Assembly (NCBI RefSeq): GCF_000210295.1
Contig: NC_026741.1
Coordinates: forward strand, 1-64,000
Direction of reading: 5' to 3'
From: Trypanosoma brucei gambiense DAL972
Taxonomy: Eukaryota; Euglenozoa; Kinetoplastea; Trypanosomatida; Trypanosomatidae
DNA length: 64,000 nucleotides
Part shown: positions 62,948-64,000 of the stretch, one piece after another
How the letters are laid out: each line of letters starts with the position of its first letter
How positions within the stretch are numbered: the stretch's first letter is position 1
Program-made: the position numbers and the translations under genes
Notes under the pieces: model-generated
What the model saw: only the letters and a program-made list of their open reading frames with translations
Databases searched by the model: none
Told to the model about the DNA's origin: nothing

Positions 62948-64000
62948 TCAATCATACTCCGTCAGAAGTTTCAGACTCAATCCTTCGATAACAAAGCAGC
63001 CAAGAGCATCCATCAGAAGGATTTGAAGAAAGCGTTCGCGAAATTCCTTGGAGGGGAAAGCTACAATCTCGAACGATTGATTTAAGGTAGGATCCATTTC
63101 TGAGGCGAAGTAAAAGACAGCAAGAGCCAATACGACCAACGAGTAAAACATTGGTCTATTCTTTCTGATACTCTGCATGAAAGGCTCGCCCCTGTAATTA
63201 ACAGCAAATGTGACACCACCAATAAGTGTGGTAAGTAAGAACATTGCCGAATTCAGTAAAGTTGGCTTGAACTCCCCTTCAGCACCCGCTTGCCTCATCG
63301 TTGCCACGCCCTCCGCATCTGCCTCCTCCACCAACCGCACGGTTTCCACCATGCTATATAAGTGCAAGCCAAACTGCATAAAAATGGTGCACATCATGTA
63401 AGGGTGGAACACCTTCGTGATCGGTCTCTGAGGACAGAGTGTGGGCATTGGTTGACTTTTCGACATGCACAGGAAGCAAACTGTGAGAATAATACCTGAC
63501 AGAATCATTTGACTTTCACCGTGTTTCACACCATCCATTTGCAGCACGGACATTGAATACGCAGAAGTGAGACAGTTAAGAGCGAGAATCTTGTACATTT
63601 GCAGCGTTGTTACGAGTGTGCTACGACCGAGGCGGACAATATCGCAAACGGATGTCAGCGCCCTGGAGCGACACGTGAAGGGAGCGGCTATGGAAGCATC
63701 ACCCAACTTAACTTGCGGTGCTCCTCCCATATCCGCATCGTCAGCGTTAAAAATGGACTCCATAAGAAAGTCAGAAGCGGGAGCATTCATCTCAGGTTGG
63801 GAAACAACCTTTCCTGCCTCTGCCGTTTCCCTCGACTTTTTGCTCTCCTCCAGTTGTTTGTTCCAGCGAGCGATCTGAACAATTTCCGCCTTGCGACGGG
63901 CTTGGGCCATTTTATGCCTTACCTGCTCCATGAACGGTGCATCAGCCGATGGAGCCGGAGGAACGACCGTCAACTTAAAACCCGGGGGAATTTTATGATC
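62948..64000 (-). CDS. P5A-type ATPase, C-terminal part (5' end outside window)
   Basis: The frame is open to the right edge of the window; the first Met-like codon (TTG at 63973) is internal. About 350 residues are present. The segment GDASIAAPFTCRSRALTSVC followed by RLGRSTLVTTLQMYKILALN is the conserved region after the hinge of P5A ATPases (yeast Spf1, human ATP13A1). About six hydrophobic segments follow (YSMSVLQ; MILSGIILTVCFLC; YMMCTIFMQFGLHLYS; AMFLLTTLIGGVTFAV; MFYSLVVLALAVFYFA; FLQILLMDALGCFVIEGL). P5A ATPases sit in the ER and remove misinserted transmembrane helices. The catalytic DKTGTLT part lies outside the window. Confidence 0.92.
   Translation of the reverse strand, partial: DHKIPPGFKLTVVPPAPSADAPFMEQVRHKMAQARRKAEIVQIARWNKQLEESKKSRETAEAGKVVSQPEMNAPASDFLMESIFNADDADMGGAPQVKLGDASIAAPFTCRSRALTSVCDIVRLGRSTLVTTLQMYKILALNCLTSAYSMSVLQMDGVKHGESQMILSGIILTVCFLCMSKSQPMPTLCPQRPITKVFHPYMMCTIFMQFGLHLYSMVETVRLVEEADAEGVATMRQAGAEGEFKPTLLNSAMFLLTTLIGGVTFAVNYRGEPFMQSIRKNRPMFYSLVVLALAVFYFASEMDPTLNQSFEIVAFPSKEFRERFLQILLMDALGCFVIEGLSLKLLTEYD

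Overview
The window reads as nuclear DNA of the Trypanosoma brucei group (brucei, gambiense or evansi; strain not decidable). The evidence is variant surface glycoprotein (VSG) genes, the TTA/ATA-rich 70-bp repeats that precede VSG cassettes, an ingi retrotransposon, an ESAG3-like remnant, and intron-free genes packed on one strand. The sequence runs from a subtelomeric VSG array (left) into a chromosome core (right). The core order MsrA, Miro, RPN10, carnitine acyltransferase, KREPA3/MP42, lipoate ligase suggests the left arm of chromosome 8; this placement rests on recall and was not searched.

Layout. (1) 1-20.9 kb, + strand: one VSG open to the left edge of the window and four VSG pseudogenes. 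Three of the five end in a degenerate VSG 3' UTR block followed by a 70-bp tract, as does the open one; the fourth (11.8-13.3 kb) is instead followed by retroelements. The tracts hold about 8, 2, 3 and 1 units from left to right. One cassette carries an ESAG3-like pseudogene between repeats and VSG. A full-length but broken ingi (13,987-19,158, - strand) and a degenerate ingi-related element (from about 13,330) sit between two VSG fragments that share a C-terminal domain type. (2) 20.9-34.9 kb, transition zone: a PAP2 phosphatase gene, a predicted secreted/GPI-type surface protein and a broken relative, a long decayed + strand coding region that I could not identify, a broken leucine-rich-repeat gene, and three tandem telomeric hexamers. 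(3) 34.9-64 kb, - strand: a polycistronic housekeeping unit with a VPS13-like lipid-transfer protein, MsrA, Miro, RPN10, a membrane-anchored coiled-coil protein, a carnitine acyltransferase ending in SKL, a small basic protein, a BCNT-type protein, a WD-repeat/coiled-coil protein, KREPA3, lipoate ligase, a Dpy-30 protein and the C-terminal part of a P5A ATPase.

How it works together. The array is a store of VSG donor sequence. The 70-bp tracts and the VSG 3' ends are the two homology arms used in gene conversion into an expression site. All VSGs point away from the presumed telomere at the left, and the core unit is transcribed towards it, so the two zones converge. Mitochondrial functions (lipoylation, RNA editing, Miro, membrane contact by VPS13) are frequent in the core, but neighbours in a trypanosome transcription unit need not share a function.

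Start codons: several long frames begin at GTG or TTG. I moved those starts to the first in-frame ATG where the protein family allowed it.
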